Origin: a virus
Reading direction: 5' to 3' (one strand)
Length of the DNA stretch: 36,657 nucleotides
IMG/VR virus record: IMGVR_UViG_3300046472_000273
Location: 1 to 36,657 of that record
Part shown: positions 1 through 6,593 of the stretch, piece after piece
Layout of the letters: every line of letters starts with the position of its first letter
Position numbering within the stretch: the first letter of the stretch is position 1
Notes under the pieces: model-generated
What the model saw: only the letters and a program-made list of their open reading frames with translations
The model's database searches: none
What the model was told of the DNA's origin: nothing
Translations under genes and position numbers: made by a program

Positions 1-92
1 CCCCCCGAAAGGGGTAGACGATTAGGAGTTAGCGCCACTGAAAATTCATCAGTGTACTGCATGAGAGCGTAGCGTGATCTCGCGTGGTTCAT
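1..92 (-). CDS. Small protein, 5' part only (runs off window start)
   Basis: An ATG at 92-90 overlaps the TGA of the upstream leftward gene (91-89) as ATGA, the usual sign of translational coupling. The frame stays open for 30 codons to the window edge (MNHARSRYALMQYTDEFSVA...). No family is recognised. If the window is circular, the same frame continues at 36656 and stops near 36609; a one-base difference in the homopolymer at positions 1-6 would instead join it to the partial gene ending at 36557. Seen: start, overlap and open frame. Inferred: circular continuation. Confidence 0.5.
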   Translation of the reverse strand, partial: MNHARSRYALMQYTDEFSVALTPNRLPLSG

Positions 93-433
93 ATGAGCAA
101 TCGCAGATCAAAGCTAATGGGCTCGCTGCTGGTGGCGTCCGGTAGCCGTATAAGCTCGGTTTCAAAGGCCTCAAGCGCTCCTTCATCCAGCGTCTGCGGT
201 GAGACGGCAGCAATCCATACATGCACCCGCACACCACTTGCGGTGGTGCCAGTCCACTTGCGGCAGCGCGTGCCTTGGATGCTCTCAAGCGTGTTTGTTG
301 CGCTCAGCGTCAGTTGCATCGGGTTTTCGCGTCCCACCATCACTGCGATCAAGTCCAGATGCGGCGCTCGCCAGCAAATTGCGAGAAGCGCAACGTGATC
401 GGCATGTGAAGTTCGGCGCGGCTGCTCTGTCAA
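89..433 (-). CDS. Hypothetical protein, first gene of the leftward operon
   Basis: The 114-codon frame has convincing protein-like character in its C-terminal two thirds (VHVWIAAVSPQTLDEGALEAFETEL...). No family recognised; no HTH visible. The start is uncertain: the longest form begins with TTG at 433 directly after an in-frame TAA and without a clear ribosome site. An internal ATG at 340 would give 83 residues (MVGRENPMQL...). It is divergent from the Cro-like gene at 656, where lambda-like phages place the repressor, but it lacks an obvious DNA-binding motif. Confidence 0.55.
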   Translation of the reverse strand: MTEQPRRTSHADHVALLAICWRAPHLDLIAVMVGRENPMQLTLSATNTLESIQGTRCRKWTGTTASGVRVHVWIAAVSPQTLDEGALEAFETELIRLPDATSSEPISFDLRLLI

Positions 434-518
434 TTAAGAGAGAGCACATTTGTACTCTCCTATTTAGCCCAATACTCAGGAGGCTGACAACACACGTTTT
501 CTACAACCGTTAACGATT

Positions 519-544
519 GCGCTTTGTACAATTGTGTAAAGCGC
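519..544. promoter_or_regulatory. 26-bp near-palindrome, candidate operator in the divergent control region
   Basis: GCGCTTT (519-525) and AAAGCGC (538-544) are perfect inverted arms around a central palindrome ACAATTGT (528-535); 22 of 26 positions are symmetric. It lies in the 434-655 non-coding gap between the leftward gene at 433 and the Cro-like gene at 656. I see no confident -35/-10 pair on either strand here. Downstream at about 569-587 the motif GTGATTGTT occurs twice. Role as operator is inferred from symmetry and position. Confidence 0.5.
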
Positions 545-655
545 AAGCCGAGTTACAAGCACCTAAGTGATTGTTTGTGATTGTTGTCTTGATTTCCGTT
601 TCCTCTCTGAGAGAGATGGCCGCGCTGGCCAATTTCAGTCAGGAGACACGGAAAA

Positions 656-862
656 ATGAGCGCGCAGCTCAAGGACCCCCCCGATCGCGTGCGTGCGTGG
701 CTTCGCAAAAAGAAGCTCACGCAGGAGCAATTCTCTGAGCAGATCGGCCGCAACCCCGCGCAGATTTCGCGGGTGCTGAATGAGGAATCGCTGCCATCCC
801 TTGAGGTGGCAACGCGCATCGAGCGTCTCACGGGCGTGCGAGCCAGCAGCTGGATCAAATGA
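656..862 (+). CDS. Cro/CI-type XRE DNA-binding protein
   Basis: A 68-residue protein that is almost entirely one helix-turn-helix domain (about residues 10-60): LTQEQFSEQIGRNPAQISRV is the classical XRE pattern with the recognition helix around residues 32-42. ATG at 656 is preceded by CAGGAG at 640-645. It is the first rightward gene from the control region holding the 519-544 palindrome, and its stop overlaps the next start (ATGA). By position and size it resembles a Cro-type early repressor; which operator it binds is not shown. Confidence 0.8.
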   Translation: MSAQLKDPPDRVRAWLRKKKLTQEQFSEQIGRNPAQISRVLNEESLPSLEVATRIERLTGVRASSWIK

Positions 863-1107
863 AAGCTGCGCGCACGCCAGACAAGGTGTCACCACAAGAA
901 TGGTGCTATCCGAATGATCTATTTCTCGGCACCATTAATCTGCTCTCGCTAATCGAGGATGTGCTCAACGCACGCAAGCTGACGGCTGCCGGTGACAAGA
1001 TCGTCCTTGCACGGTTGAAAGATCACAGAGCGCGCTGCCTGCATTACCTGCACTTTCTGCAGCGCAAAGAGAAAAAACCTTATCCCCCGCAGCTGCCGCC
1101 TGCCTGA
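859..1107 (+). CDS. Hypothetical early protein
   Basis: An 82-residue frame whose ATG overlaps the stop of the XRE gene by four bases, so the two are probably translationally coupled. It is rich in charged helical segments (NLLSLIEDVLNARKL) and has a basic C-terminal part. No recognised domain. An intrinsic terminator follows two bases after its stop, so the XRE gene and this one can form a short transcript of their own. Confidence 0.7.
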   Translation: MKAARTPDKVSPQEWCYPNDLFLGTINLLSLIEDVLNARKLTAAGDKIVLARLKDHRARCLHYLHFLQRKEKKPYPPQLPPA

Positions 1108-1108
1108 G

Positions 1109-1152
1109 CCAGGCTCTCAAAGACTTGAGAGCCTGGCCGGGCCTTTCGTTTC
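1109..1152 (+). terminator. Intrinsic terminator after the two-gene early unit
   Basis: A perfect 12-bp inverted repeat (1109-1120 with 1125-1136, loop AGAC) is followed by CCGGGCCTTTCGTTTC, which resembles the tail of the rrnB T1-type terminator. SSB begins 28 bases later, so read-through or antitermination would be needed to transcribe the replication genes from the same promoter. Confidence 0.75.
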
Positions 1153-1179
1153 TCACCCACAATCGAAAGAGCGCACCCA

Positions 1180-1608
1180 ATGCCTGGAATCAATCGAGTG
1201 ATCATGATCGGCAATGTTGGCCGTGATCCGCAGATCATCCGTCTCAAGTCCGGCGAGGAGGCGGCAGGCTTTGACATTGCGGTGAATGAATTTGAGTCGG
1301 CTCAGGACGGCTCGCGAAAGGAGCGCGTTGAATGGGTGCGCGTGATTGTTCGCGCGAGCGGGCTCGTGGAGCTGTCCAAGAATTATGTGCGCAAGGGCGT
1401 CAAGATTTACGTTGAGGGCGCGTGGCGATCACGTATGTGGACGGATGATCGCGGTATCAAGCGCACGATCGTTGAGGTGCAGCTCGCGCCGTTCAATTCC
1501 AAGCTCGTGTTGCTGACGGCAAATGATGGCCAAGAGCGTGCGCCGTTGCATGTGAGCGAAGCGTTGCCTGCTGATCAATTGGATGCGCCTTTCACGTTTG
1601 ACGATTGA
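1180..1608 (+). CDS. ssb: Single-stranded DNA-binding protein
   Basis: 142 residues with the standard bacterial SSB OB fold: N-terminal MPGINRVIMIGNVGRDPQI, the central EWVRVIV strand, and VRKGVKIYVEGAWRSRMW (about residues 72-88). SSB coats single-stranded DNA during replication and recombination. The C-terminal acidic tip reads DAPFTFDD rather than the usual DDDIPF, so its recruitment of host partners may differ. It is followed directly by the GcrA-like gene and the primase, consistent with a replication module. Confidence 0.92.
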   Translation: MPGINRVIMIGNVGRDPQIIRLKSGEEAAGFDIAVNEFESAQDGSRKERVEWVRVIVRASGLVELSKNYVRKGVKIYVEGAWRSRMWTDDRGIKRTIVEVQLAPFNSKLVLLTANDGQERAPLHVSEALPADQLDAPFTFDD

Positions 1609-1616
1609 TCCAGATC

Positions 1617-1859
1617 ATGGGGGATTGGAACCGAGACACAACCGCGATCCTGCAGCAGTTATGGGTGCAGGGCAGACTGGCCGCTGAGATTGCCAGCACG
1701 ATCAATCAGCGCTGTGGCACTTGCTTCACTTCGCGCGCGATCGTGAGCAAGGCACATCGCATGAGATTGCCTGGCCGCGTGCGGTTTCCGCATGGCCACG
1801 GTGCCGGGCCTGGTGGCTGGTGGCGCGGTGAACGGTACACAGCAAGCGTAAAGGCCTGA
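1617..1859 (+). CDS. Small GcrA-like HTH protein
   Basis: The first 55 residues match the GcrA family N-terminal pattern: a Trp near the start, LQQLWVQGRLAAEIASTIN, then SRAIVSKAHRMRLPGR. In alphaproteobacteria GcrA is a cell-cycle regulator that acts with sigma-70 RNA polymerase at CcrM-methylated (GANTC) promoters. Here only about 80 residues are present, so the typical GcrA C-terminal region is missing or shortened. ATG at 1617 is chosen because the family motif begins right after it; a TTG at 1605 overlapping the SSB stop is the alternative. Function in the phage is inferred. Confidence 0.7.
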   Translation: MGDWNRDTTAILQQLWVQGRLAAEIASTINQRCGTCFTSRAIVSKAHRMRLPGRVRFPHGHGAGPGGWWRGERYTASVKA

Positions 1860-1862
1860 GCT

Positions 1863-4430
1863 GTGATCATGTTGAACGCAGCTCTGCATTATGTCCGGCG
1901 TTTGCGCTGGCCGGTGTTTCCCTGCCGTCAAGACAATAAGCGGCCACTGACAGAGCACGGTTTCAAGGATGCGAGCCTGGATGAGGCTCAGGTGCAGGCG
2001 TGGTGGACCAAACATCCGCAAGCCATGATCGGGATTCCCACCGGCGTGCAGATCGGTGCTTGGGTGCTGGACCTTGATCCTAAGGGCATGCCGCCTGAGG
2101 AGATGCTCAAGCAGCTGATTAAATATCTAGGCCTCAGCTCGCTGCCGCCTTGTCCGATGGTGCACACGCCAAGAGGCGGGCTGCATCTTTATTGGCAATG
2201 GCAATGGTCCGAACAATTCCAGATCGGCAATCGCGGCAATTTGGTCAAAGAGATTCCGCTGATCGATGTGCGCGGTGAGGGTGGCTATGTGATCGCGCCA
2301 CCGAGTTTGCGCACTGGCACGGCTGCGCGTGAGGACGGCTCAGAGGGCAAGTCCTATCAGTGGGCAGAAGATGCAGAGCACCTGGGTGCGATCGCTGGCA
2401 GTGAGGATCAGGGATTCCTGCCGCAGCTCGCACCACCGGCGCTGATCAAGCTGGTGATGGGTGAGGAAAAGGCGCGGCCTCACGTTGCGCGCGCGGTGCC
2501 GGTGGATGAGCAGCAGGATGAGGCGGTGCGCAAATATGCGCTGACTGCCTTTGATCGCGAGCTGAGGCTCGCGCGCAGCGCGCCGGACGGGAACCGAAAC
2601 AATCAGCTGAATCTTTCTGCCTTTGCCTTGGGCCAGCTCGTGGCGGCCGATGCGCTGTCTGAAAACATGGTGCGCGCTGCGCTCAGCGACGTGGCCAGCC
2701 AATGGCCGAATTATAAACACTCGCTAGGGACCATTGAGAGCGGGCTCGCAGGCGGCAAATTGCAGCCGCGTGATCTGAGCGAGGTGCGCGCCAATGCCAG
2801 GCGCTACCGGCCGCGCAGCGCGCCGGTGCAGCCTGCAGATGATTGGCCAGGTCCGGCTGATCAGGAGGGTGCTCGAACTGCAGGTCAGGCCGCTCAGGCC
2901 GCAGCTGCCGCTGGTGAGGAGGCTGCGGCCGATCAGGACAGCGAGGCCCCACCTCCTGCGAGTGGTGGCGGTAAGAAAGGCAGGCCCTCGCAGCGCGATC
3001 GGCTGATTGAGATCGCCGCTGAAGGTGAGCTGTGGCGCGATCGCGCCGGTGATGGGTATGCGAGTGTGCGCGTGCACAATGAGCGCGGTGTGCCGCATAC
3101 CGAACACTGGAAAGTGGACTCGCCAGGCTTTGGCTATTGGTTGCGAAATGAATACTACCGGCGCACCGGCAGTGCCGCGCGCGGCGGTCACTTTGGTGAT
3201 GCGCTTGCCACCATCGAGGCGATCTCGCATCGAGGCCCCATCTATGAGATAGCGCAGCGCGTAGCGCGTGTTGATGATGTGGTGTGGCTTGCTCTCGGTG
3301 ATGAGGAATGGCGCGCAGTCAAAGTCACATCACGCAAATGGACCATTGAGCAAAATCCACCGATCAAGTTTTTACAGCAGCGCGAAATGTGCGCACTGCC
3401 GGTGCCTCAGCAAGGCGGCATGATTGAGGAGCTGACAAACCTCATGCCGAATTTGAAGGACGCAGACTTTGATTTGGTGGTGGGGTTTCTCATGGGCGCG
3501 CTCAGGCCCGATGGATCGGCATTTCCGGTGCTCGTGGTCAATGGCGAGCAAGGCTCTGCAAAATCATCACTGTGCCGAATTGTCAGAACACTGATTGATC
3601 CTTCGCTGGTGAGCCTGCATGCGCCGCCTAAGGATGAATTGGATGTGATTGAATTTGCGCGTCACCAGTGGGTGGTGGGATATGACAATCTCTCCTCGCT
3701 TGATGGCTGGCTGTCCGATGCGTTTTGCAGACTGTCGACGGGCTCAGGTTTTTCCAAGCGCAAATTGTGGACAGACACGGGCCTGATCACGTTTGAAGGT
3801 TCACGGCCGCTGCTGCTCAATGGGATTCCTGATCTCGCGACAAGGCCTGATCTGGCTGATAGAGCAATCGTGATCACGCTGCCATCAATGGCCGCGGCCG
3901 ATCGGCGCGAGATGAAAGTGATAGATGAGCAGCTGCGCAAAATGCATCCGCGTTTGCTCGGTGCGTTGCTCGATGGTGTATCGGCAGCGCTGAGAAATGA
4001 GTCTGCGACGGTGTTAGAGCGCATGCCGCGCATGGCTGATTTTGCAAAATGGGTGGCGGCCAGCAGCGCGGGCCTTGGATGGGAGCCAGGGCAATTTATG
4101 GCGAGTTATGAGAGCAACCGCGAAGGCATTTTCGATATTGCTCTTGAGAATGATCAATTCGCGGTGGCGCTCACTCGGTACATCAATGAGCGAGGCGAAT
4201 TTGTCGGCAGCGCTGCTGATCTATTGTTGAATGTGAATCAGGGCCAGGTGCTTGCCACCACCACGCAGCGCAGCTGGCCGCAAAGTCCGCAAGCTGTTGG
4301 CCATCGCTTGCGACGGATTGCGCCGTTGCTGCGTCAAGCGGGAATGTTTGTGCAGCTCGCAGATCGGCGCACTGGCCATGACAAATTCCGGCAGATTACG
4401 CTGCGCGCCGATAAAGGCTCTGAGCGATGA
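1863..4430 (+). CDS. Bifunctional DNA primase/polymerase (Prim-Pol) fused to a P-loop ATPase
   Basis: About 855 residues. The N-terminal 200 form a Prim-Pol (AEP superfamily) domain: KRPLTEHGFKDAS, the IGIPTG strand, the metal-binding DLD of WVLDLDPKG and the TPRGGLHLYW motif. A flexible Ala/Asp/Pro linker lies near residues 320-370. The C-terminal half has a Walker A (GEQGSAKSS, near residue 560) and a Walker B-like VVGYDN (near 603), followed by a conserved FEGSRPLLLNGI segment, as in phage primase-helicase proteins. It should prime and unwind DNA at the phage origin. Start is GTG 1863 or ATG 1869. It is the largest early gene. Confidence 0.88.
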   Translation: MIMLNAALHYVRRLRWPVFPCRQDNKRPLTEHGFKDASLDEAQVQAWWTKHPQAMIGIPTGVQIGAWVLDLDPKGMPPEEMLKQLIKYLGLSSLPPCPMVHTPRGGLHLYWQWQWSEQFQIGNRGNLVKEIPLIDVRGEGGYVIAPPSLRTGTAAREDGSEGKSYQWAEDAEHLGAIAGSEDQGFLPQLAPPALIKLVMGEEKARPHVARAVPVDEQQDEAVRKYALTAFDRELRLARSAPDGNRNNQLNLSAFALGQLVAADALSENMVRAALSDVASQWPNYKHSLGTIESGLAGGKLQPRDLSEVRANARRYRPRSAPVQPADDWPGPADQEGARTAGQAAQAAAAAGEEAAADQDSEAPPPASGGGKKGRPSQRDRLIEIAAEGELWRDRAGDGYASVRVHNERGVPHTEHWKVDSPGFGYWLRNEYYRRTGSAARGGHFGDALATIEAISHRGPIYEIAQRVARVDDVVWLALGDEEWRAVKVTSRKWTIEQNPPIKFLQQREMCALPVPQQGGMIEELTNLMPNLKDADFDLVVGFLMGALRPDGSAFPVLVVNGEQGSAKSSLCRIVRTLIDPSLVSLHAPPKDELDVIEFARHQWVVGYDNLSSLDGWLSDAFCRLSTGSGFSKRKLWTDTGLITFEGSRPLLLNGIPDLATRPDLADRAIVITLPSMAAADRREMKVIDEQLRKMHPRLLGALLDGVSAALRNESATVLERMPRMADFAKWVAASSAGLGWEPGQFMASYESNREGIFDIALENDQFAVALTRYINERGEFVGSAADLLLNVNQGQVLATTTQRSWPQSPQAVGHRLRRIAPLLRQAGMFVQLADRRTGHDKFRQITLRADKGSER

Positions 4431-4615
4431 AGCAGCCGGACACAAGGCGCATCACGCAGACTTTGGAGCGGGCGCGCATCGTCAAGCTCTTTCCTGTAGA
4501 CGCAGTGGTGATCGGGCTCAGCTCCGGCTGGCTTATTGTTGGTGGTTCCGATTATTGGCAAGAGCGCGCTGCGCAGTGCGCTACTGATCGCGCAAGGGAG
4601 TCGACAGATGGATGA
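4427..4615 (+). CDS. Hypothetical small protein
   Basis: A 62-residue frame whose ATG overlaps the primase stop (ATGA), so it is probably coupled to it. It contains a short hydrophobic strand (VDAVVIGLSSGWLIVGG) between basic and acidic ends. No family is recognised. Its last codons overlap the start of the DUF4326 gene. Confidence 0.65.
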   Translation: MKQPDTRRITQTLERARIVKLFPVDAVVIGLSSGWLIVGGSDYWQERAAQCATDRARESTDG

Positions 4616-4961
4616 GATTCCGCACCGCGTACAGCTCTCGCGCAAGAAAGGTTGGCGCATGCCGCCTAACACGGTGAAGGTTGATAGAAAAACCAAGTGG
4701 GGCAATCCCTGGCGCGTCGGTGAGCCACATTGCCCTAACGCAGCTGAGGCTGTGCGCATGTTTCGCAGCCGTTTCATTGGTGAGTATGCGCGGCCGATGC
4801 CACCTGAGAGTCACCTCGGATGGATTGCAGCCAACATTGAGCAGCTGCGCGGCAAGAACCTTGCCTGCTGGTGCAAGCCTCATCAGCCGTGCCACGCAGA
4901 CGTGTTGCTTGAGCTGGCGAATAGAGAGCAGCAATCGGCAACCGGCGGAGAGGAAAAATGA
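4608..4961 (+). CDS. DUF4326 domain protein
   Basis: 117 residues: VQLSRKKGWRMPPNTVKVDR, then WGNPWRVGE, and near the end LRGKNLACWCKPHQPCHADVL, the hallmark pattern of DUF4326 proteins with clustered Cys/His residues (CWC...C.H). The family is common in phages and is of unknown biochemical role. ATG 4608 is chosen because GGGAG sits at 4596-4600 and the domain starts there; the upstream in-frame extension to 4536 has no family likeness and overlaps the preceding gene. Confidence 0.85.
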   Translation: MDEIPHRVQLSRKKGWRMPPNTVKVDRKTKWGNPWRVGEPHCPNAAEAVRMFRSRFIGEYARPMPPESHLGWIAANIEQLRGKNLACWCKPHQPCHADVLLELANREQQSATGGEEK

Positions 4962-5003
4962 AGGAATCAAAGAGCGGGAATAGATCGCGTCACTGAGTTT
5001 CAT

Positions 5004-5162
5004 TTGGCGAATTGCAAAACGTGGAATGATGCGCAGATCGCCAAGCGTGATGCGTTTCTCGCTCTCATGCGAGATAAGCAGTATGGGTGGGATGCAACGG
5101 TGCAGGCTTGGGTTTGGTTCGATTATGGGTGGGCTGCACGCGAAACGAAAAACCCCACCTAA
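5004..5162 (+). CDS. Small Trp-rich protein, start uncertain
   Basis: The frame reads LANCKTWNDAQIAKRDAFLAL then QYGWDATVQAWVWFDYGWAARE and ends at TAA 5160-5162. It is open back to the DUF4326 stop but has no ATG; TTG 5004 is the most likely start. An ATG at 4958 with GAGAGG upstream opens a different frame (MKESKSGNRSRH) that stops after 12 codons, so a base change or frameshift may have separated start and body. The Trp-rich composition looks like real coding sequence. Function unknown. Confidence 0.45.
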   Translation: MANCKTWNDAQIAKRDAFLALMRDKQYGWDATVQAWVWFDYGWAARETKNPT

Positions 5163-5171
5163 TCGGTGGGG
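5148..5171 (-). terminator. Intrinsic terminator for the 5200-5947 leftward operon
   Basis: CCCCACC (5153-5159) pairs with GGTGGGG (5165-5171) over a five-base loop. Read on the minus strand the hairpin is followed by five T (complement of 5148-5152), the intrinsic terminator pattern. On the plus strand no T tract follows, so it works mainly leftward, and it overlaps the 3' end of the small rightward gene. Confidence 0.75.
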
Positions 5172-5199
5172 CTCACGCGCGTTGTGATCCTTGCGGTGA

Positions 5200-5499
5200 T
5201 TAGGCCGCGTGCACGCTGCCTGCCGCCATCGAGCTGCTCACGATCTTGAGCGCTGCATCAACCGAGAGGCCTAATTCTGCGTTGAGATCGTCGCAATGCG
5301 TGGACATTTCCGGCCAGGTGTCCGCGTTGCACCAGCTGATGGGCACCGCGATATAACCCGGTTCATTGGCGATCGCTATTCCAAGGATGATCTTGTGGTG
5401 CTCGCTTGAGATCGCAGGCACAAACGCAGCGAGCTTGCCGCTGATCGCCTCATCAATGCCTGCCTCAAAGCGGCCTTCCTTCGTGAGCGGTTTTAGCAT
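5200..5499 (-). CDS. Hypothetical protein, last gene of leftward accessory operon
   Basis: 99 residues, MLKPLTKEGRFEAGIDEAIS... with a hydrophobic middle (HHKIILGIAIANEPGYIAVPI). No family recognised and no membrane segment of sufficient length. Its start overlaps the end of the preceding 55-residue gene and an intrinsic terminator follows 28 bases after the stop, so it closes a compact three-gene leftward unit. Confidence 0.7.
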   Translation of the reverse strand: MLKPLTKEGRFEAGIDEAISGKLAAFVPAISSEHHKIILGIAIANEPGYIAVPISWCNADTWPEMSTHCDDLNAELGLSVDAALKIVSSSMAAGSVHAA

Positions 5500-5660
5500 G
5501 TTCGCACCTTTCCTTTGTCAGCTGCCATTAGTTTGACCAAGGCGCGCTCTAGCGCCTTGGCCTCTTTCTCGGTGATAGTTTCACCCCACTCGCCTGCGAG
5601 CAAGAAACCGGCTGCCGTGCGTAGCGCGTCACGCTCAAGCTGCGTGAGCCGCAATCTCAT
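5493..5660 (-). CDS. Hypothetical 55-residue protein, middle gene of leftward accessory operon
   Basis: ATG at 5660-5658 overlaps the stop of the 96-residue gene (ATGA) and the frame (MRLRLTQLERDALRTAAGFL..., ITEKEAKALERALVKL) ends at 5493, inside the next gene's start. It is helix-rich and highly charged. Overlaps on both sides and codon character support it as a real gene although it is short. No family recognised. Confidence 0.65.
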   Translation of the reverse strand: MRLRLTQLERDALRTAAGFLLAGEWGETITEKEAKALERALVKLMAADKGKVRTC

Positions 5661-5947
5661 GACGCCATCCCCATCACCGGCGCTGTCTCGCTGAGCGCGT
5701 CCAGCGCAGCCTGCGCGGCCTCATAGCGATAGCAATTGCGGATAGTCACGCTGCTGCGCATGCGGGTGCCGGTGCTGGTGTAGTAGGTGGCAATCACATG
5801 CCAGGTGCGCCGGGTGCTGCTGCGCGGGCCTTCGTGAGCGGCTGAAAATTGGACGCATTGGCGCACGCCTGCGATCGTAAACCACGCGGCAGCGCTGCTC
5901 ATTCCTCTGCCGAGGGCGTCAAACTTGAGAGTCTTGAGATCATCCAT
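5657..5947 (-). CDS. Hypothetical protein, first gene of leftward accessory operon
   Basis: 96 residues (MDDLKTLKFDALGRGMSSAA... TWHVIATYYTSTGTRMRSSV...). AAAGGA upstream of the ATG is a good ribosome site. It is the first gene behind a strong promoter (5993-6021, minus strand) whose spacer carries a palindromic operator. No recognised domain. The predicted beta-rich middle with many Ser/Thr gives no functional clue. Confidence 0.7.
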   Translation of the reverse strand: MDDLKTLKFDALGRGMSSAAAWFTIAGVRQCVQFSAAHEGPRSSTRRTWHVIATYYTSTGTRMRSSVTIRNCYRYEAAQAALDALSETAPVMGMAS

Positions 5948-5992
5948 TTTGGTGTCCTTTCGTAGGACTTGGCCGTGATCGGATCAGAGGTT

Positions 5993-6021
5993 TATATATG
6001 CCAGCTGGCATACATGGTCAA
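5993..6021 (-). promoter_or_regulatory. Leftward sigma-70 promoter with 16-bp palindromic operator in the spacer
   Basis: On the minus strand TTGACC (6021-6016) and TATATA (5998-5993) are separated by exactly 17 bp, a near-ideal sigma-70 promoter. A perfect palindrome, TATGCCAGCTGGCATA (5997-6012), fills the spacer and touches the -10, so a bound repressor would block polymerase. It drives the 5200-5947 operon. Confidence 0.75.
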
Positions 6022-6068
6022 GCCGTTTTCCATGTCCTTTTTTTCATGCAGGGACATATAGAGAGTGC

Positions 6069-6097
6069 TTGACGGTATATGCCACCTGGCATAGTTT
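6069..6097 (+). promoter_or_regulatory. Rightward promoter with second copy of the 16-bp operator
   Basis: TTGACG (6069-6074) is followed three bases later by TATGCCACCTGGCATA (6078-6093), one base off a perfect palindrome and nearly identical to the copy at 5997-6012. The same geometry as the leftward promoter puts a weak -10 (TAGTTT) at 6092-6097. Its orientation fits the 6149-6829 genes. The two copies imply one regulator controlling both directions. Confidence 0.65.
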
Positions 6098-6148
6098 CAG
6101 TTTCAGTCAGAGCCAGTCACGGCTCGCCTTCGGAAAGGGACCAAGCAA

Positions 6149-6364
6149 ATGAGCAAGTTTGAAGCAGGCCGGACCTACTGGACACGCAGCGTCTGTGATC
6201 ACGAGTGCATCTATTCGCTCACGGTGGCCACGCGCACTGCGAAAACCATCACCACCACCGAGGGCAAGCGGCTGCGTGTTGCGATCTGGCATGATATTGA
6301 GCAGGTCAAGCCGTTTGGTTCTTACAGCATGGCGGCAATCATCAGCGCAGATCGCGTGCGCTGA
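6149..6364 (+). CDS. Hypothetical small phage protein
   Basis: 71 residues: FEAGRTYWTRSVCDHECIYS, then TVATRTAKTITTTEGKRLRV and a C-terminal PFGSYSMAAIISA. I recognise this pattern (tyrosine-rich start, CDH/C motif, PFG.YSMAP-like end) as a small protein family widespread in phages and plasmids, with no known function. AAGGGA lies upstream of ATG 6149. It is the first gene after the operator-controlled rightward promoter. Confidence 0.75.
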   Translation: MSKFEAGRTYWTRSVCDHECIYSLTVATRTAKTITTTEGKRLRVAIWHDIEQVKPFGSYSMAAIISADRVR

Positions 6365-6395
6365 TCTCACGGCCGGGAAAGAGGAGTTGGGTTCA

Positions 6396-6593
6396 TTGTT
6401 TACCATCACACTGGCAGAGCGTTTTGAAATGGCTTTCGATCGCGCGCAGAGCGCGGTGACTTTGGATGGCGTCACGCTTGTGCGTGAGTTTGTCGGTGCG
6501 TCGCAATTCGTGACGCGGCCGGGTGTGCTGCGCATCGAGGTGCAGGCCTATCTCATTGACGCGATCAGCGACGCGCTCAAGGTGCAATCATGA
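6396..6593 (+). CDS. Hypothetical protein with TTG start
   Basis: 65 residues (FTITLAERFEMAFDRAQSAV..., VLRIEVQAYLIDAISDALKV). TTG 6396 is chosen because GAGGAG (6381-6386) lies nine bases upstream; there is no ATG near the domain start. The frame is open much further upstream, but that part overlaps the 6149-6364 gene and looks like shadow sequence. The stop overlaps the next ATG (ATGA). No family recognised. Confidence 0.6.
   Translation: MFTITLAERFEMAFDRAQSAVTLDGVTLVREFVGASQFVTRPGVLRIEVQAYLIDAISDALKVQS

Noticed and set aside
2724-3230. 168-codon leftward frame inside the primase gene
   Set aside because: It is fully inside a gene with clear motifs and has no family likeness of its own.
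4536-4607. Longer start for the DUF4326 protein
   Set aside because: The extension overlaps the preceding gene and lacks family likeness, while ATG 4608 has GGGAG at the right distance.
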